A stretch of 64,000 nucleotides of DNA from Dehalococcoidia bacterium. Its GTDB lineage: Bacteria; Chloroflexota; Dehalococcoidia; E44-bin15. Positions within the stretch are counted from its first letter, which is position 1; each line of letters starts with the position of its first letter. Positions 43,568 to 52,152 of this stretch are shown here, piece by piece. The translations under genes and the position numbers were made by a program. The DNA is taken from assembly GCA_041649635.1 (NCBI GenBank), contig JBAZMV010000002.1:227155-291154 (forward strand), in the 5' to 3' direction. Below the pieces are notes generated by a model. It worked only from the letters and a program-made list of their open reading frames with translations, ran no database searches and was not told where the DNA came from.

Positions 43568-44803
43568 ATGCCGGATAGAAAAGAAATAGTAGTCAGCGGA
43601 ATCGGGATATTCACCTCGATAGGCTGCAATAAGGAGGACTTCTGGAAAGCCCTGATAGCGGGCAGGTCCGGCGTACGCCGCATCCAATCATTCAACCCGA
43701 CGGGGCACATAAGCCAGATAGCCTCCGAGGTTACCTCGTTCAAGCCGGAGGATTACATAGACCGCAAGCAGGCCCGCAGGATGGCCAGGTCGTCGCAGTT
43801 CGCATCGGCGGCAGCTATACAGGCGGTGAAAGACGCGGGACTCGACATCGCCGGCGAAAACCCGGCGAGGATCGGATGCGTTATCGGTTCGGCCGCCTGG
43901 GACTACGCCAGCGTAGAGGAACAGCACCTAAGGTTCCTGGAGAAAGGGCCGGGCTTCGTTAATCCCCTGTCCGTGCCCAAATCCATCGCCAATATGCCTA
44001 CATGCAATGCGTCCATAGTGCTGGGCATCCACGGTCCGAATATCGGGATATCAGCCGCCTGCGCCACCGGAGCCCTGGCTATCGGCACGGCGATGAGCGT
44101 CCTGCGCGAGGGCCGGGCTGACGTGATGCTTGCCGGCGGGGCTGAATCCACCCTTACGCCTCTCGTCGTGGACAGCTACGCCTGCATGAGCGTCCTCTCC
44201 CAGCGCAACGATGAGCCGGAGCGCGCCAGCCGCCCCTTCGATGCCGACCGCGACGGATTCGTAATCGCAGAGGGAGCCGGCATACTCGTTCTTGAAACGA
44301 TGGAGCACGCCAAGAACCGCGGCGCCGAGCCTTTAGCCGTGCTCAAGGGATTCGGCATGACCGCCGACGCCTATAACATCGCGCTACCGGAGCCGGAGGG
44401 CAAATGGGCCGCTGCCGCGATAGAGGAAGCCCTTAAAGATGCAAGCCTTAACAAGGAAGACATCGGATATGTCAACGCGCACGGCACGTCGACCAAGGCC
44501 AACGATAAGATCGAAACTCTAGCGATACACCGCGTCTTCGGCGACAGGCGGGTGCCCGTCAGCTCGAACAAGTCGATGATAGGCCACGCGCTGAGCGCCG
44601 CCGGCGGCATAGAGGCCGCCGCCACTGTCCTCACTGTGAAGCACGGCATTCTCCCCCCGACGATCAACTACGAGACCAAAGACCCGGAATGCGACCTCGA
44701 TGTCATTCCCAACGTCGCCCGCGAAGATAGCATCAAAGCCGCCATATCCAACTCATTCGGCTTCGGCGGGCAGAACGGTGTGCTGGTCTTTACGAAGATT
44801 TAG
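43568..44803 (+). CDS. fabF: beta-ketoacyl-ACP synthase II
   Basis: 411 residues. Catalyses chain elongation in fatty acid synthesis. The Cys-His-His triad is visible: ISAACATGALAIG, VNAHGTSTKANDKIE and NKSMIGHALSAAGGIEA, then the glycine-rich NSFGFGGQNGVLVF end. No other fab genes are next to it. Bacteria of this class often have reduced or unusual fatty acid gene sets, so isolation is worth noting. It may also belong to a polyketide-like branch, though sequence favours FabF. Confidence 0.93.
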   Translation: MPDRKEIVVSGIGIFTSIGCNKEDFWKALIAGRSGVRRIQSFNPTGHISQIASEVTSFKPEDYIDRKQARRMARSSQFASAAAIQAVKDAGLDIAGENPARIGCVIGSAAWDYASVEEQHLRFLEKGPGFVNPLSVPKSIANMPTCNASIVLGIHGPNIGISAACATGALAIGTAMSVLREGRADVMLAGGAESTLTPLVVDSYACMSVLSQRNDEPERASRPFDADRDGFVIAEGAGILVLETMEHAKNRGAEPLAVLKGFGMTADAYNIALPEPEGKWAAAAIEEALKDASLNKEDIGYVNAHGTSTKANDKIETLAIHRVFGDRRVPVSSNKSMIGHALSAAGGIEAAATVLTVKHGILPPTINYETKDPECDLDVIPNVAREDSIKAAISNSFGFGGQNGVLVFTKI

Positions 44804-44889
44804 TCGATCGAGACCTGTAAATCCCTGACAAAAAGCGCAATCGCGCGTCTTTCCGTAATGAGGCACCATCCGCTAAAAGGAGGAATGAC

Positions 44890-45444
44890 ATGAACTCATT
44901 CCGTAGTATTTCGGTTACCTTACTAATCATATCCTTGATTACTTTCGGCTGCGTATCAACTGCGTGTGGTAATAACGTGCCGTCTATTACAATCGAGCAG
45001 GGCGATGAAGTTGACATATACTCCGCGGTTATACGCCAGATTCATACAAATACTACATTCAATGGAACATATCAACCTCCCACGCTGTACATAATCAGAT
45101 ATAAAGATGATAGAGCTGGCGATCCGACAATAAAGTCCTCGGAACCGATTCTCATTTCAGAAAACGTGCAATCAGAAATCATAATAGCGCTTCAAGATTT
45201 ACCGACCGACATAATATGGGTAAATAACTTTAGTGAGGTAGAAAAGGACTCATACGGCACAGTCTTAGACGGCGGGGCTATAGTCACACTTGGAAACATA
45301 CATCCGCAAACAGATGATTCAGTACAAGTGCCCGGAAGCCATTATATGGCTGGTGATGGTGGTCGCTGGGAAACCTACGTCTTAGAATTAATAGAAGGCG
45401 AATGGGAGCTAACTGGAACTACTGGAAAGATTTCCATAAGCTAG
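44890..45444 (+). CDS. lipoprotein of unknown function
   Basis: 184 residues with an N-terminal hydrophobic signal (8-20) and a lipobox-like LITFGC (Cys about 22); a second VSTAC lies just after. The mature part is acidic, beta-rich and Asn/Thr-rich, with no family recognised. AAAGGAGG gives a strong ribosome site. The AT-richer composition compared with fabF suggests a recent arrival. Confidence 0.62.
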   Translation: MNSFRSISVTLLIISLITFGCVSTACGNNVPSITIEQGDEVDIYSAVIRQIHTNTTFNGTYQPPTLYIIRYKDDRAGDPTIKSSEPILISENVQSEIIIALQDLPTDIIWVNNFSEVEKDSYGTVLDGGAIVTLGNIHPQTDDSVQVPGSHYMAGDGGRWETYVLELIEGEWELTGTTGKISIS

Positions 45445-45453
45445 TCTCTGCGC

Positions 45454-46347
45454 TCATTTCCGCTGTAATACATGACGCAGCGCCTCTTCAATCATCGGAT
45501 ACTTGAACTCGAATCCTGAATCCGTCAGCTTCTGCGGAACCGCGCGCGTGCTGTAGAGCAACTCTTCATCGGCCATCTCGCCGAATACGGCTTTCAGCAC
45601 GAAGGCCGGAATGCGGAACAGCATCGGCCGTTTCAGCACTCTGTTCAGCGCCTTCGTGAACTCGCGGTTGGTGACGGGATTGGGAGAGCACATGTTAACC
45701 GGCCCGGACAACGATTCTTCGCGCAGTATATGATCGATGGCGGTAATGAGATCGCTGATGGCTATCCAGCTCATGTACTGCCGCCCCGACCCCAGCGCCG
45801 CGCCCAGCCCGAACCTGAACAGCGGCAGCAGGCGGCGCAGCATGCCCCCCTCGGAGCTGAGCACGGGGCTGATGCGCAGATATACCACGCGTATCCCCGC
45901 CTCATGCGCGGGCAGGGCGGAGACCTCCCAGTCCCATGAAACATCCGCCAGGAAGCCCGTGCCTTCCGGGCTATCCTCGTTAACAATCACATCCCTGGAA
46001 TTGCCGTAGTATCCGGTGCCGGACGCTGAAAGGAAAGCCTTCGGACGCGGGTTCATCGCGGCGGCTGTTCTGGCCAACAGCAAAGTGCTGTCGATGCGGC
46101 TGGAGAGTATCTTATCCTTCTTCTGCTTCGTCCATCTGCCATCGGCTATGTTCTCGCCGGCCAGATTTATCACAGCGTCGATGCCGGCATCGACAGATAG
46201 TTCTATGATGCCGTTAGGCGGGTCCCAGAATATGCCCTGTTTTGACCTGTCGCGTACGAGCCTGACGATTGTATGCCCCTGTAACTCAAGATGAGGCACC
46301 AGCGCCGAGCCTATGAGTCCCGAAGCTCCGGAGATAAGAATCTTCAT
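45454..46347 (-). CDS. TIGR01777-type NAD-dependent epimerase (YfcH-like)
   Basis: About 297 residues. Extended SDR fold with ISGASGLIGSALVPHL at the N-terminus, INLAGENIADGRWTKQKKDKILSSRI, SASGTGYYG and the C-terminal DUF1731 region (PMLFRIPAFVLKAVFGEMADEELLYSTRAVPQKL). Upstream codons of the open frame overlap the SRPBCC gene, so MKIL at 46347 is the start. 4-bp overlap with the preceding gene makes them one unit. The YfcH fold is often paired with SRPBCC domains. Confidence 0.9.
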   Translation of the reverse strand: MKILISGASGLIGSALVPHLELQGHTIVRLVRDRSKQGIFWDPPNGIIELSVDAGIDAVINLAGENIADGRWTKQKKDKILSSRIDSTLLLARTAAAMNPRPKAFLSASGTGYYGNSRDVIVNEDSPEGTGFLADVSWDWEVSALPAHEAGIRVVYLRISPVLSSEGGMLRRLLPLFRFGLGAALGSGRQYMSWIAISDLITAIDHILREESLSGPVNMCSPNPVTNREFTKALNRVLKRPMLFRIPAFVLKAVFGEMADEELLYSTRAVPQKLTDSGFEFKYPMIEEALRHVLQRK

Positions 46348-46835
46348 ATCGACCCTCCCTGCCCGGAAGATTTGTCGGCATGAGCAACTGTCAGCAGTTC
46401 GATAATCCTGCGCTGGCGGTAGCTGAAGATGCGCCTGAGCTGAGCCTTCACTAAGGGATAGGCTATCTCTCCCAGCGGCCACAGCGGCAGGCGATACGAT
46501 ACGTCATCCTCGACGATGGTGCCGTCGCCATCGGGATAGAAGTTATGTATGTGCTTCCAGACGCGGTAAGGCCCGGAGACCTGCTCATCAACGAACCTGC
46601 GCGGCGGCTCCCATGTCGATATCACCGAGCGCCATTTGAACGGTATGCCGAACAGCTTCATGCGGTAGTCGACTATAGTACCCAGCTCTATCTTTATGGG
46701 CAGGGGCGTCAGTATGCCGAAATCGAGCTCGGGAGGGGTTATCCTCTGCAGGTTCAGCACGTCGTAGAAAAAGGGAAACACCTCTTCGATACTGAGAGGA
46801 ACACGCACGCTGGTATTTATTTTATGTACTCTCAT
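46344..46835 (-). CDS. SRPBCC-family (polyketide cyclase/START-like) protein
   Basis: 163 residues of the helix-grip fold: VPLSIEEVFPFFYDVLNLQRITPPEL at the N-terminus, then beta strands with VDYRMKLFGIPFKWRSVISTWEPPRRFVDEQVSGPYRVWKHIHNF and a C-terminal helix. Binds hydrophobic ligands in related proteins. Coupled to the TIGR01777 epimerase, which occurs as a fusion or neighbour in other bacteria. Confidence 0.82.
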   Translation of the reverse strand: MRVHKINTSVRVPLSIEEVFPFFYDVLNLQRITPPELDFGILTPLPIKIELGTIVDYRMKLFGIPFKWRSVISTWEPPRRFVDEQVSGPYRVWKHIHNFYPDGDGTIVEDDVSYRLPLWPLGEIAYPLVKAQLRRIFSYRQRRIIELLTVAHADKSSGQGGSI

Positions 46836-46922
46836 GCCTTTTGTGCTTCAATCGCTATTTTCATCAAGCTGTCGATAGTATGAACGCCCCGACTATGACA
46901 GTATGTAACATTTATCACACGG

Positions 46923-46951
46923 TTGACAGCGACCGATTGATACCATACACT
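46923..46951 (+). promoter_or_regulatory. sigma-70-type promoter for the DUF2071 gene
   Basis: TTGACA at 46923-46928, a 17-bp spacer and TACACT at 46946-46951, about 75 bp before the ATG. Confidence 0.55.
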
Positions 46952-47025
46952 AATGCCCATTCAAGGACTTGTCAAGCGGATTTTCGACAAGCGGTCTAAG
47001 CGATACGTATTCATAGAGATACGAT

Positions 47026-47718
47026 ATGTCCAGGCTAGCTAAGCTGATATCGGTAAAGATGGATTTGCGCGACGTGCTGTACGTTTCTTACCTTGTGCCG
47101 TCAACGCGTATACGTCCGCTGGTGCCGTCGGCGCTCCCGCTGGCATCGATCGATGACAGGGTCTTCGTATCGCTGGTGGCGATGCAGTGCAGACGCGTAC
47201 ATCTATCGGCATTGAGATGGCCCGGCTTCAACTACGACCAGCTCAACCTGCGCACCTATGTTATCGACCCTCAGACGGGCAAACCGGCGGTGTACTTCTT
47301 TAAAAGCGGCGTTTCCTCGATATTTATCCCGATGGCGACACGCATCCTCGGCATCCCGTGGCAGCGCATCTCTTTCGCACTGCGCATAGAGAGTTCCGGT
47401 ATCAACGATATAGATAAATACCGTGCATCCGGGTATTGGTCCGGTGACATCGATATCGAGATGCAAACGTCGCCTGATATCAACCGGGATGCGGCGACCG
47501 TGGAACATATAACCGGGCCTATGGCGGGTTTCATAGGTAAGGGGAACAGGTTAAAGAGGATAGATATCGAGCATAAGGCGCTGGAAATACGCGCGTTATC
47601 ACTCTCGCGAATCAAATTCCGGCTGCCGGTGGAAGCCGGCCTCCTTTTGGAATCCGAACTTGGATCGCCGGACAGCGTATTGATGGTCCCTGTATCTAAA
47701 TTCACCATTCATATTTAG
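47026..47718 (+). CDS. DUF2071-family protein (acetoacetate-decarboxylase-like fold)
   Basis: 230 residues. VSYLVPSTRIRPLVPSALPL and YDQLNLRTYVIDPQTGKPAVYFFK are typical of DUF2071/YqjF-like proteins. Function unknown. It has no membrane segment. The divergent SRPBCC gene is also a ligand-pocket fold, which may be coincidence. Confidence 0.75.
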   Translation: MSRLAKLISVKMDLRDVLYVSYLVPSTRIRPLVPSALPLASIDDRVFVSLVAMQCRRVHLSALRWPGFNYDQLNLRTYVIDPQTGKPAVYFFKSGVSSIFIPMATRILGIPWQRISFALRIESSGINDIDKYRASGYWSGDIDIEMQTSPDINRDAATVEHITGPMAGFIGKGNRLKRIDIEHKALEIRALSLSRIKFRLPVEAGLLLESELGSPDSVLMVPVSKFTIHI

Positions 47719-47735
47719 TCTGGGGAGGTATTGAT

Positions 47736-48173
47736 ATGACGGCAATAGAGGTAATCGCGGCGGCCGTAATCGCAGGAATCGCTATGGCCGCCTTAACCGA
47801 GATCGGATACCGACTGCGTCTGGTCAAAGCCAACCTTCTTCTGATCGACGGCGAGTTCGCTCTGACAAGATTGCGATTGAGGACGGGCAAAGCGATGGTC
47901 TATGCGGCCGGTATAGCCGTTCACCTCGTCACCAGCGCCGTATTCGGGGCGGTTTATTACGGCATCACGCTATTGTTTGATACTGATCCGGCCAACGTAG
48001 TCGCGCTGGCTCCGTACGTGTTCCTGCTATGGCTGGCCATGCTCTTTTTCGCGCTGCCGGCGGCGGGGCAGGGGATTCTGGGCAGGCGGGCGGCGGCTTC
48101 AGCCTGGTACGAACAGCTCGCTCTGCACGCCGTCTTCGGGGTGGTGCTATGGGCGGCGCTGGGGTTATTCTAA
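47736..48173 (+). CDS. small membrane protein of unknown function
   Basis: 145 residues with four hydrophobic segments (about 5-25, 46-70, 85-105 and 120-142). GGGGAGG precedes the ATG. It lies 17 bp after the DUF2071 gene. No family is recognised. Confidence 0.6.
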   Translation: MTAIEVIAAAVIAGIAMAALTEIGYRLRLVKANLLLIDGEFALTRLRLRTGKAMVYAAGIAVHLVTSAVFGAVYYGITLLFDTDPANVVALAPYVFLLWLAMLFFALPAAGQGILGRRAAASAWYEQLALHAVFGVVLWAALGLF

Positions 48174-48281
48174 TATAGGATTGAGAACCGCAGCTTTAAC
48201 AAACTTATCTGTGCTATACTGTTGCAAATAAATCGTACCCGGTGATGTCGATTTTGAAGTCGCGATGCAGGAGAATTAAAT

Positions 48282-48968
48282 ATGGACCTCACAGTTGTTA
48301 TCATCATAATCGTTGCAATCATAGCTATCATCATCGTCGGTGTAATAGTAAAGCACAAGAAAGCGGAGAGCCGCAAACAAGAACTTGCGGGGTGGGCTTT
48401 CTCCAAAGGGCTGAACTTCAATGCCGGTCGCGACGGAAGTATAGCCAGCTATTCCTTTAAGTGCCTTCAGCGCGGCGATAACCGCTATGGATATAACATC
48501 GTCGAGGGGAATTTAGGCGGCCGTCCCGTTCGCGCCTTCGACTATCACTACGAGACGCATCACACCGATTCAAAAGGCAACCGCCGCACCACCCACCACT
48601 ACTTCTCCGCCGTCATTGTGGATGCAAACCTTTGGCTGAAACCGCTGTTCATCCGCAGCGAGCGCCTGTTCGATAAATTAACCGAGTTCATCGGCTTTGA
48701 CGACATCGATTTCGAGTCCGCCGAGTTCAGCAAGAAGTTCTACGTCAAATCCCCGGACAAGAAATGGGCCTACGATGTGCTTAACCAGGCGACGATGGAG
48801 TTCATGCTGCAATCGCTGCAGTATGATATCGAATTCTTTGGCAGGCACGTTATCGCTTACCGCAACAAGACATTTACTGTAGGTTATTTCGAGGAAGCGA
48901 TCAATCTGGTGAACGGTATACTGGACCGCTTGCCGGAGTCGTTGATACAGGAATTGAAGGGTAAATAG
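48282..48968 (+). CDS. membrane-anchored protein of unknown function next to lemA
   Basis: 228 residues. A long N-terminal helix (LTVVIIIIVAIIAIIIVGVIV) is followed by a basic linker and a soluble region with conserved aromatic and acidic residues (NIVEGNLGGRPVRAFDYHYE). No family is recognised. It ends 8 bp before lemA, so the two are probably co-transcribed. LemA neighbours often act at the envelope, so a surface or envelope role is possible. Confidence 0.62.
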   Translation: MDLTVVIIIIVAIIAIIIVGVIVKHKKAESRKQELAGWAFSKGLNFNAGRDGSIASYSFKCLQRGDNRYGYNIVEGNLGGRPVRAFDYHYETHHTDSKGNRRTTHHYFSAVIVDANLWLKPLFIRSERLFDKLTEFIGFDDIDFESAEFSKKFYVKSPDKKWAYDVLNQATMEFMLQSLQYDIEFFGRHVIAYRNKTFTVGYFEEAINLVNGILDRLPESLIQELKGK

Positions 48969-48976
48969 GAGAAACT

Positions 48977-49537
48977 ATGGGCGTAACTATCGGTATTATC
49001 GTCGGCGTAATCGTACTGTTTATACTCTGGATAGCTTTCATGTATAACAGCCTCGTGCGCGGCCGCAACCACTGCACGGAGTCGTGGTCGAATGTCGATA
49101 CTGAGTTAAAGCGGCGCTATGACCTGATACCGAACCTGGTGGAAACGGTTAAGGGCTATGCCAAGCATGAAAGGGAAGTGCTGGAGAGGGTAACGCAGGC
49201 GCGCGCCGCCGCTGCCGCCAGCCACGGATCACCGCAGTCGCAGGCCAGGGACGAAAACGCGCTGGTAAGCGGTTTGCGCCAACTGCTGGCCGTAGCCGAG
49301 AACTATCCCGACCTGAAAGCCAGCAAGAACTTCCTTGAACTGCAGCATGAGCTGACGAATACGGAAGACCGCATCCAGCGGGCGCGCCGCTTCTACAACG
49401 GCAACGTGCGCGATTATAACAACCGCGTCGAGCAGGTTCCATCCAATATCATTGCCAATATGTTCCACTTCAAGAAAGAAGAGTTCTTCGAGATCGATAA
49501 CGCGGTGGAACGCATCGCGCCGGAAGTGAAGATATAA
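48977..49537 (+). CDS. lemA: LemA-family membrane protein
   Basis: 186 residues. One N-terminal membrane helix (about 5-22), then the family pattern WSNVDTELKRRYDLIPNLVETVKGYAKHEREVLE, ELQHELTNTEDRIQRARRFYN and VRDYNNRVEQVPSNIIANMFHF. LemA proteins form rod-like coiled coils on the outer side of the membrane; function is not settled. Follows the 48282 gene closely. Confidence 0.93.
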   Translation: MGVTIGIIVGVIVLFILWIAFMYNSLVRGRNHCTESWSNVDTELKRRYDLIPNLVETVKGYAKHEREVLERVTQARAAAAASHGSPQSQARDENALVSGLRQLLAVAENYPDLKASKNFLELQHELTNTEDRIQRARRFYNGNVRDYNNRVEQVPSNIIANMFHFKKEEFFEIDNAVERIAPEVKI

Positions 49538-49538
49538 C

Positions 49539-49985
49539 ATGGCTAAAGCGGGTAAAGAGTTGGTATCGTATTGCGGGCTGTACTGCGGAGACTGCCACGG
49601 CTACAAGCAAAAGGTAGCTGACATGTCCCGCGATTTGAGGAAGGAACTGCGCGATTCGAAATATAAAAAGTTCGCCGATTCAATGGCTGAAAACAACTTC
49701 GGTAAGGCATTCAAAGGCTACGACACGTGCTACGAAGTCCTCGGCGCTATGGTCAAGTTCAGGTGCCACAAGGTGTGCAGGAACGGCGGGGGGCCGCCTT
49801 TCTGCAAGATAAGGAAATGCAACGAGAAGAAGGGCACACAGGGATGCTGGGAGTGCGGCGACTTCGAGACATGCGACAAGCTCGATTTTCTGAAAGCCGT
49901 GCATGACGACGGGCATATCAAGAATCTGAGGGTACTCAAGAACAAAGGTGTTGATGCATTCATCGCAGGGAAAAGGAACTGGTAA
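49539..49985 (+). CDS. DUF3795 Cys-rich protein
   Basis: 148 residues starting YCGLYCGDCHGYKQKVADM, the DUF3795 hallmark, with further Cys groups (CRNGGGPPFCKIRKCNEKKG, GCWECGDFETC) that probably bind zinc. It starts 2 bp after lemA stop. Family role is unknown. Confidence 0.8.
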   Translation: MAKAGKELVSYCGLYCGDCHGYKQKVADMSRDLRKELRDSKYKKFADSMAENNFGKAFKGYDTCYEVLGAMVKFRCHKVCRNGGGPPFCKIRKCNEKKGTQGCWECGDFETCDKLDFLKAVHDDGHIKNLRVLKNKGVDAFIAGKRNW

Positions 49986-50000
49986 ACACTTCCGACTGAT

Positions 50001-50510
50001 ATGATCGGCTATGTACTTATATCGACGCTGACCTTCCCCGGCGTCATCCTGCATGAACTGGGACACAAGATATTCTGCCACCTGACCGGCGTTCACGTTA
50101 TCAAGACTTGCCTGTTCAGATTCGGCAATCCCTGCGGATACGTCAAGTACTCCGCGCCAGATAGATATATCCAGTCCTTCTTCGTCGCCGTCGGGCCGCT
50201 TATAACCAATACGGCCTTCGCCCTGCTCTGCTACTGGGTATCGCACATGGTCGAGTTCAAGATAGAGGTCGTCATGATATGGCTCGGCGCCTCGATAGCC
50301 ATGCACGCGTTCCCCAGTTCCGTCGACGGAAAAACGTTGTGGCAGGATACCAAGAGGCATTTCAGACATAATTTCTTCGTAATATTCGCCTTCCCGTTCT
50401 CGCTGATAATCCTCATAGCCAGCGTATTGCGCAGGCTCCTCTTCGATGTCATCTACGCTATCGCTTTGTATCTAGTAGTCAGCCCGTGGTTCTGGGAGCA
50501 GGTCTCCTGA
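50001..50510 (+). CDS. membrane protein with HELGH zinc-protease motif
   Basis: 169 residues. ILHELGHKIF near the N-terminus is a zincin motif within a membrane segment, as in DUF3267/site-2-protease-like proteins. Five or so hydrophobic segments follow. A short NP motif (GNPCGYVKY) is present. Proteolytic activity is not shown. It starts 16 bp after the DUF3795 gene. Confidence 0.68.
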   Translation: MIGYVLISTLTFPGVILHELGHKIFCHLTGVHVIKTCLFRFGNPCGYVKYSAPDRYIQSFFVAVGPLITNTAFALLCYWVSHMVEFKIEVVMIWLGASIAMHAFPSSVDGKTLWQDTKRHFRHNFFVIFAFPFSLIILIASVLRRLLFDVIYAIALYLVVSPWFWEQVS

Positions 50511-50539
50511 CGAAGTCCTCGCCCTTATCCTCTCTCGCT

Positions 50540-50564
50540 GTTGAAGGTGTTCTTCACCTTCAAC
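50540..50564 (+). terminator. hairpin after the HELGH gene
   Basis: GTTGAAGGTG, loop TTCTT, CACCTTCAAC: a perfect 10-bp stem followed by TTTCAAATTTC. Works as a terminator or mRNA end-stabiliser. Confidence 0.55.
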
Positions 50565-50588
50565 TTTCAAATTTCAGCGTGGTGAATC

Positions 50589-50620
50589 CTTCCATATAAC
50601 CTTGATCATGGAAGGACTCG
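50589..50620. repeat. inverted-repeat fragment of an intergenic repeat
   Basis: TCCTTCCAT and ATGGAAGGA flank a 12-bp loop, followed by CTCGCAATGACA, a tail common in GC-rich intergenic repeats. No gene is seen in 50511-50807. Confidence 0.4.
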
Positions 50621-50633
50621 CAATGACAGACTT

Positions 50634-50733
50634 AAACAGAGGTTCAGGAGACAGCGTCTCCTGACGGGGTTATAGGGGTGTCCCCTATATTAATAAAAAT
50701 GTCCCCCAACGTATGGGGGACTAACAGGGGGTT
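50634..50733. repeat. three-hairpin intergenic repeat, copy B
   Basis: Three perfect hairpins: CAGGAGAC/GTCTCCTG, ATAGGGG-TGT-CCCCTAT and GTCCCCCA/TGGGGGAC, with AAACAGAGGT at the start and AGGGGGTT at the end as in copy A. Arms differ from copy A but stay complementary. Confidence 0.72.
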
Positions 50734-50756
50734 CGGACATCCATCGGCCAGCGACA

Positions 50757-50798
50757 ATAAAAAAAGCCCGCAGCGATTCTGCCGCGGGCTTCATAGTT
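50757..50798 (-). terminator. rho-independent terminator of the sensor gene
   Basis: On the minus strand AAGCCCGC / GCGGGCTT with a short loop, followed by seven T. It ends about 10 bp beyond the stop of the gene at 50808. Confidence 0.8.
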
Positions 50799-50807
50799 AT
50801 ACCCGAT

Positions 50808-51515
50808 TCATTGCTCACATTCGAAACCGATAGCGAACGTCCAGTCCAGGAGACCGGATGAATACGACATCAAACACGGCAAATCATCGATCTCGGAAGC
50901 GTCCTGCATAATCATTTCAGCATCGCTGTGCAGTGCAATCACGTCATCCTCGTTGACAGCGTAGAACACCATCTCGCTCGATAGATCCAGGTCATCAACG
51001 ATCAACTGGCTCAGCTCATCGAGATAAATCGATGCCCCCAGCGCACCTACAATCTCACCACCATCACTAACCGGCACGGTCACAACCGTCGATTCCTTGC
51101 CCGTCGACTTGCTTACAATCAAGTCTCCGATGACGACTTCGCCGCCCATAACCACAGGGAAGTAATCGCGATCGTTTAAATTGCCGGCGGCCAGCCCGGC
51201 ATCGACCGTGTAATACGAACCATCAGGCAGTGCAAACCAGGCGACCAGAGAGATGCTGCCGTCTTCAAATTCGGCCAGAAGCGTCTCCATCGTATCCCAA
51301 TCCGCCGACTTCACCTCGTCGGTCAGCGCCATGACCTGCATGGACGTGACGATACCTTCGATATGCGCTTCCGTCAACGCACGGGCCGCGGGCACGCTCA
51401 TAGTAGGATCGATAACTATTTCTTGTTTGGAATCGGAGCCGAAGCCTCCAACAATTGCAATAATAACGACGACTATGAGCAGAACAATCCCTGCATAAAG
51501 CGCTCCCAGTCTCAT
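50808..51515 (-). CDS. membrane-anchored PDC/Cache-type sensor domain protein
   Basis: About 235 residues. One N-terminal helix (LYAGIVLLIVVVIIAIVGGFG), then an extracytoplasmic region of about 200 residues with AWFALPDGSYYTVDAG, NLNDRDYFPVVMGGEVVIGDLIVSKSTGKE and VTVPVSDGGEIVGALGASIYL, the dCache/PDC pattern. There is no kinase, cyclase or methyl-acceptor output domain, so it is a stand-alone sensor or a receptor missing its output. AGGAGG at 51520 region fixes the start at 51515. Confidence 0.75.
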   Translation of the reverse strand: MRLGALYAGIVLLIVVVIIAIVGGFGSDSKQEIVIDPTMSVPAARALTEAHIEGIVTSMQVMALTDEVKSADWDTMETLLAEFEDGSISLVAWFALPDGSYYTVDAGLAAGNLNDRDYFPVVMGGEVVIGDLIVSKSTGKESTVVTVPVSDGGEIVGALGASIYLDELSQLIVDDLDLSSEMVFYAVNEDDVIALHSDAEMIMQDASEIDDLPCLMSYSSGLLDWTFAIGFECEQ

Positions 51516-51619
51516 GGCATCCTCCTTATCCTCGATTAATAATCGAACGTTAAGCGTGTTATTGATAGTAATACTCTGTTTATCTTCTGTCAACGCCGAT
51601 AGCGTCGATGGGGTAATAT

Positions 51620-51677
51620 TTGTATTAATGGTTTTCCATGCTATACTATTTTCCGAACCACCCCGGCATCAGCCGGG
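51620..51677 (+). promoter_or_regulatory. promoter and leader hairpin before the zinc-ribbon membrane gene
   Basis: TTGTAT at 51620-51625, a 16-bp spacer, TATACT at 51642-51647, then a hairpin CCCGGC-ATCA-GCCGGG at 51662-51677 within the transcribed leader. The hairpin lacks a T-run, so it may stabilise the mRNA rather than stop transcription. Confidence 0.5.
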
Positions 51678-51716
51678 CTCCTGTAAGTCGAACCCGTCTC
51701 GATTAAGGAGGGAACT

Positions 51717-52142
51717 ATGCAGTTACTTCGCAGGTATATTCTTTATCTTATCCGCTGGCAGTGTTCCACACCGATACTGGCGCCGATAATCGCCGTTTTT
51801 AAACATTCGCCGATATGGGGCACGAAAGAAGACTGGATCGGCGCTATAGTAGCCAACCTCGTCGGAGGGCTCATCTTCTTCTGGGTGGATCGATGGATAT
51901 TCAAGAAGACCGATATACTGCGCGGCGAGGTCTGGGAGATACAGCAGGACATAGTCTGCGCCGACTGCGGGACCATAGTCGACCGCGGCTACCGTCTGGC
52001 CAAGGCATCGAACTACGACCATACGAATGACAAGAGGCCCGAGTTCAGGTGCAAGAAATGCTCTCTAAGTAAGTACGAGCGCGATTGGGGCAAACCCGCC
52101 GACAGCGCTAATCTGCCGATAGACGATACCACAACAAAGTAA
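51717..52142 (+). CDS. small membrane protein with zinc ribbon
   Basis: 141 residues. Two hydrophobic segments (about 16-30, 42-60) then a cytosolic zinc ribbon VCADCGTIVDRG with CKKC about 37 residues later. AGGAGG precedes the ATG. Function unknown; similar proteins occur in Dehalococcoidia by recall. Ten bp upstream of ald. Confidence 0.65.
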   Translation: MQLLRRYILYLIRWQCSTPILAPIIAVFKHSPIWGTKEDWIGAIVANLVGGLIFFWVDRWIFKKTDILRGEVWEIQQDIVCADCGTIVDRGYRLAKASNYDHTNDKRPEFRCKKCSLSKYERDWGKPADSANLPIDDTTTK

Positions 52143-52152
52143 AGGGAGAAAC

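Noticed and set aside
46348..46482. 45-codon extension of the TIGR01777 epimerase
   Set aside because: It lies in a different frame of the SRPBCC gene; the Rossmann start at 46347 fits.
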